Shown here in pieces: positions 61,494 through 64,000 of a DNA stretch of 64,000 bases. The stretch covers positions 1,054,001 through 1,118,000 of the forward strand of contig JAPDOI010000195.1 in the NCBI GenBank assembly GCA_029168955.1, read 5' to 3'. Each line of letters starts with the position of its first letter. Position 1 is the stretch's first letter. Origin of the DNA: Aplectana chamaeleonis. Its lineage: Eukaryota > Nematoda > Chromadorea > Rhabditida > Cosmocercidae. The notes beneath the pieces were generated by a model that searched no databases, was not told the DNA's origin, and saw only the letters and a program-made list of their open reading frames with translations. The position numbers and the translations under genes were made by a program.

Positions 61494-62110
61494 ACAGATA
61501 TTTCAAGGGGAAGTTCCCGAGGACAATGGACCTGATTTGGTCGCTATAACTCGCTCGAGGGGAGAGTGACGTCTCGCCCCTCTCCCCTCAAATTACACAC
61601 TACGAATGACGTTTGAAACAGTCGACTCGGGGGGAGAACAAGGGAAGTTCGCTTCACGGTTGTTCCCATGACCCCCCCCCCCCCCCCGAAACCGCAGCGT
61701 ATACGGTGAATGCAAACTATCCAGTCTAGAGGTGGTTTTGCATCTCGCAAGTTGAGGGAGCAGACCTGCCACTCAAGAACGGTGCTAGGTATCTCTGTAC
61801 ATTTTTCAAGAAAGGTAACAATGTTCTCTGTAACTTACGTCAGAGGTGAATATTTTTGGCTCTATTCCAGTTTATAAAGAGCAGGAAACTGTTGAAAACA
61901 GCGTGTTTTCGCAAGCTGATTTTTGATCAATCAGTGAACAATGGGTGTTGGGTTGCAACAGCATGGAGAAGACCGGTGATTGGGAGAACAATGATAGATC
62001 TGCTGGCCGGAGGTCCCCTCCGTCTCCCCTCGATTCGGGACACGTTCCCCAGTTGTTTCGAGAGAAGTTCCGTCGTCGTTCTCGGGAACAACCCCACCAA
62101 TGTTGAGATC
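61494..62110. repeat. Palindromic transposon P, copy 2
   Basis: Direct repeat of copy 1 without the two MITEs (shared GGGGAAGTTCCCGAGGACA, CGACTCGGGGGGAGAACAAG). A poly-C run of about 16 begins near 61673. Confidence 0.8.
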
Positions 62111-62114
62111 GCCG

Positions 62115-62800
62115 GAAAACTGGAATTGAAAACCTCCAATATGTTTGGAAAAGCAGGATTCGGCGAATTCGAATTTCGAATGTTGTCATGTGGAGGGTGT
62201 GGACAATTTCAAATCGGCAAGGTGCAACTTGTTTTTCGGGCAGGCGACCGCATCGCGCGATTGAAGCAGAGCACAAGTCAATTTTCCTAGTCTCGCCGAA
62301 GACTTTTTAGTTCTTTTTAAAATTTTGGAGCCTATCGGACTGCATTATGGATAGGACTGAATTATGGACGAAGAATTCCAAACAACAGAGTAAAAGTCGT
62401 CGGTGAAACTAGGAAAACTAACTCCTTCCTGCGGTTGCAATTTATCCATCCATTAAGTATTTGAAAAATCAAATGATGCATCCATGATTATTCGTACATC
62501 ACCAAAACTTTTCTTCATAAAAAAATTTAGATTTGAATGTTCACAGTTGTTATGTTAAAAATGAGAACAATAAAAATGAAAATGAAAGCGTATCCAAAAT
62601 TGAAATTTCCAAAATAAATTTGGATAACAAAACATTCTTTTGAGCGGCTCATAAATTTTAGTCGCCCTCAACCGAATTATGTCCCCCCCCCCTCCGTAGT
62701 CTGCCAAACTACGGCTCATCTCCTCCCACACTGGGATCATCTCAGTTGGCTCGACACTGCACGGAACGCCGCACTGATTGCGCCTCGTTCGTTTTCTAGA
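62115..62800. other. Intergenic AT-rich DNA
   Basis: No frame of note; a run of nine or ten C near 62683. Confidence 0.5.
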
Positions 62801-62806
62801 CTAAAT

Positions 62807-63170
62807 TTGGCAAAGGGCCTTTATGTAAATAAAGGGCTCCTGGACTTCCTGTTCACCAACTTTTTCTATGACGTAACGGATCCGAATTTGGTGTTCCTTC
62901 AACAAATGTCTCCAAGAACGTTGTTTTTGCATGATACCCATTCAGTTTCGTCTTATAAATATTTGATGTCTCGTCGCGTTATGGATTTGTGATGGATATC
63001 GTTCTCTATTTTCGCTGCATTTTTGGAATCCTTCTCAGTTGGATGTTTTTTCTGATGTTCTTGCTTCAATTCGGGAAAAAAGCTATGAATCGACTTTTGA
63101 TGCTATTACGAATGCTCACTTCCCTTTATCTCCGCACGACGTAAAAATCTACAAGTGTTTCACACTACTC
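62807..63170 (+). other. Unrecognised putative coding remnant
   Basis: Two plus frames nearly abut (62807-62992, containing LDFLFTNFFYDVTD; and 63039 onward, containing DVFSDVLASIREKSYESTFD), interrupted by a TGA at about 62990. Composition looks protein-like, yet I know no family. The second frame runs on into the next MITE, so its end is not real. Confidence 0.2.
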
Positions 63171-63317
63171 TGTATAAGTTGTCGGCAGCCGTCACTTGCA
63201 ACCGTATGCTATCGTTGCACTGCGTGCAGCAACCACAGTGGTGCTCACCTGCGGATGCAACATTGTCTCTGGTTATATCCTTTCTCCGGAATGTTTTCTG
63301 TTTCCGGGTGGCTTGAC

Positions 63318-63802
63318 TTAAAGGCAGTGTTCACGATTATCTGCAATTTTGAGATTATTTGCTATATTGATTTGTTGGCCCCCGGGTAGAACTAAAATGA
63401 CGTAGAAATTGAGAAAAACGCACCAGAAACACAAAAAATCATCTACTCTCACCCCGCCTCTTTACTCTCACAGAAACTGTTTCTTATGACAATAAAATCT
63501 TTTGTGGACCCGTCCTTTGCAATTCACTACTCTCTTTTGCTCCGTTCTTTCCTTAGGGCCCTAACTAATCCTGCTTGGCATGAAATATTCTTCTATTTTC
63601 GATTGACCCAGTTTTCCACCGGTAACAACCACCATGAACATGTTCATCCAACCGGACCACTAGTCCATGTCATAATGTTACTAAAATAAGACGTTTCAGT
63701 GCGTTCATCGCTGTTTCTTCGTAATTTTGATAACACGGTGGCCAACGCATTGTTTTAAGTGAAAAACTGGGGGACGAAAATCATCGTGAACACTGCCTTT
63801 AA
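63318..63802. mobile_element. TTAA-type MITE
   Basis: TTAA, AGGCAGTGTTCACGATTATC ... AATCATCGTGAACACTGCCT, TTAA (63799-63802). Sister of 57298-57781. Confidence 0.9.
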
Positions 63803-64000
63803 TCGGTTAGCTTTCGCCCGCATCTTCACCGGGGTGTGCCATCCTAGCAGTCAGCCGTGTCCACTTGTCAAAGTCCTCACTCACCATTTGAACGCAATTC
63901 ATCAATTGGTTGCTATCCCGCTTCCTACGAAGATAATATCGTGCCTGAATTGCCTTTCAATGCCGAGTGATTTAACAACCTCCTTCACCACATCTGTTCA

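Overview
The window is non-coding, repeat-dense eukaryotic DNA, most likely from a nematode of the strongylid/hookworm kind. Three things point that way: moderate GC with many short interspersed inverted-repeat elements; a Penelope-like retroelement (RT plus GIY-YIG) at 18.2-20.5 kb; and a 22-base stretch at 34056 that matches the nematode SL1 spliced leader at 20 of 22 positions. The species is inference. I see no convincing intact host protein gene. The only recognisable protein-coding material is two dead retroelements: the Penelope-like element, with one frameshift and one stop, and the 3' end of a LINE at 35.1-35.9 kb on the minus strand.

Layout. 0-8.2 kb: interspersed repeats, a CA/CG alternating tract (5.5-6.3 kb) and T-rich DNA. 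8.26-11.89 kb: a 60-bp satellite whose units each carry two near-perfect hairpins closed by GAA loops. 12.70-12.95 kb: about 126 TA repeats. 15.8-17.4 kb: a non-autonomous hAT-like element. 17.5-21.5 kb and 29.4-33.8 kb: two inverted copies of one larger hAT-like family, each with its own perfect 8-bp target duplication; the first contains the Penelope-like element and the second shows the empty site. 22-27 kb: several foldback elements. 33.8-34.4 kb: an inverted-repeat element with the SL1-like sequence and E-box palindromes. 37-48 kb: TTAA-flanked MITEs and a 42-bp satellite (43.8-45.0 kb) with a CRE palindrome in nearly every unit. 49-56 kb: small palindromic elements. 56.7-58.9 kb: a third hAT-like element with a TTAA MITE nested in it. 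60.4-62.1 kb: two copies of a palindromic element, one split by two ~136-bp Harbinger-like MITEs with 3-bp duplications.

How it fits together. The window records repeated nested transposition: at least three hAT-like insertions (8-bp duplications), about ten TTAA-type MITEs, two TWA-type MITEs, one Penelope-like insertion (12-bp duplication) and one LINE scrap. Two satellites have unit lengths divisible by three, so they produce long meaningless reading frames on both strands. The points most worth following are the GAA-hairpin satellite, the CRE satellite, the SL1-like sequence inside a mobile repeat, and the empty-site/filled-site hAT pair.
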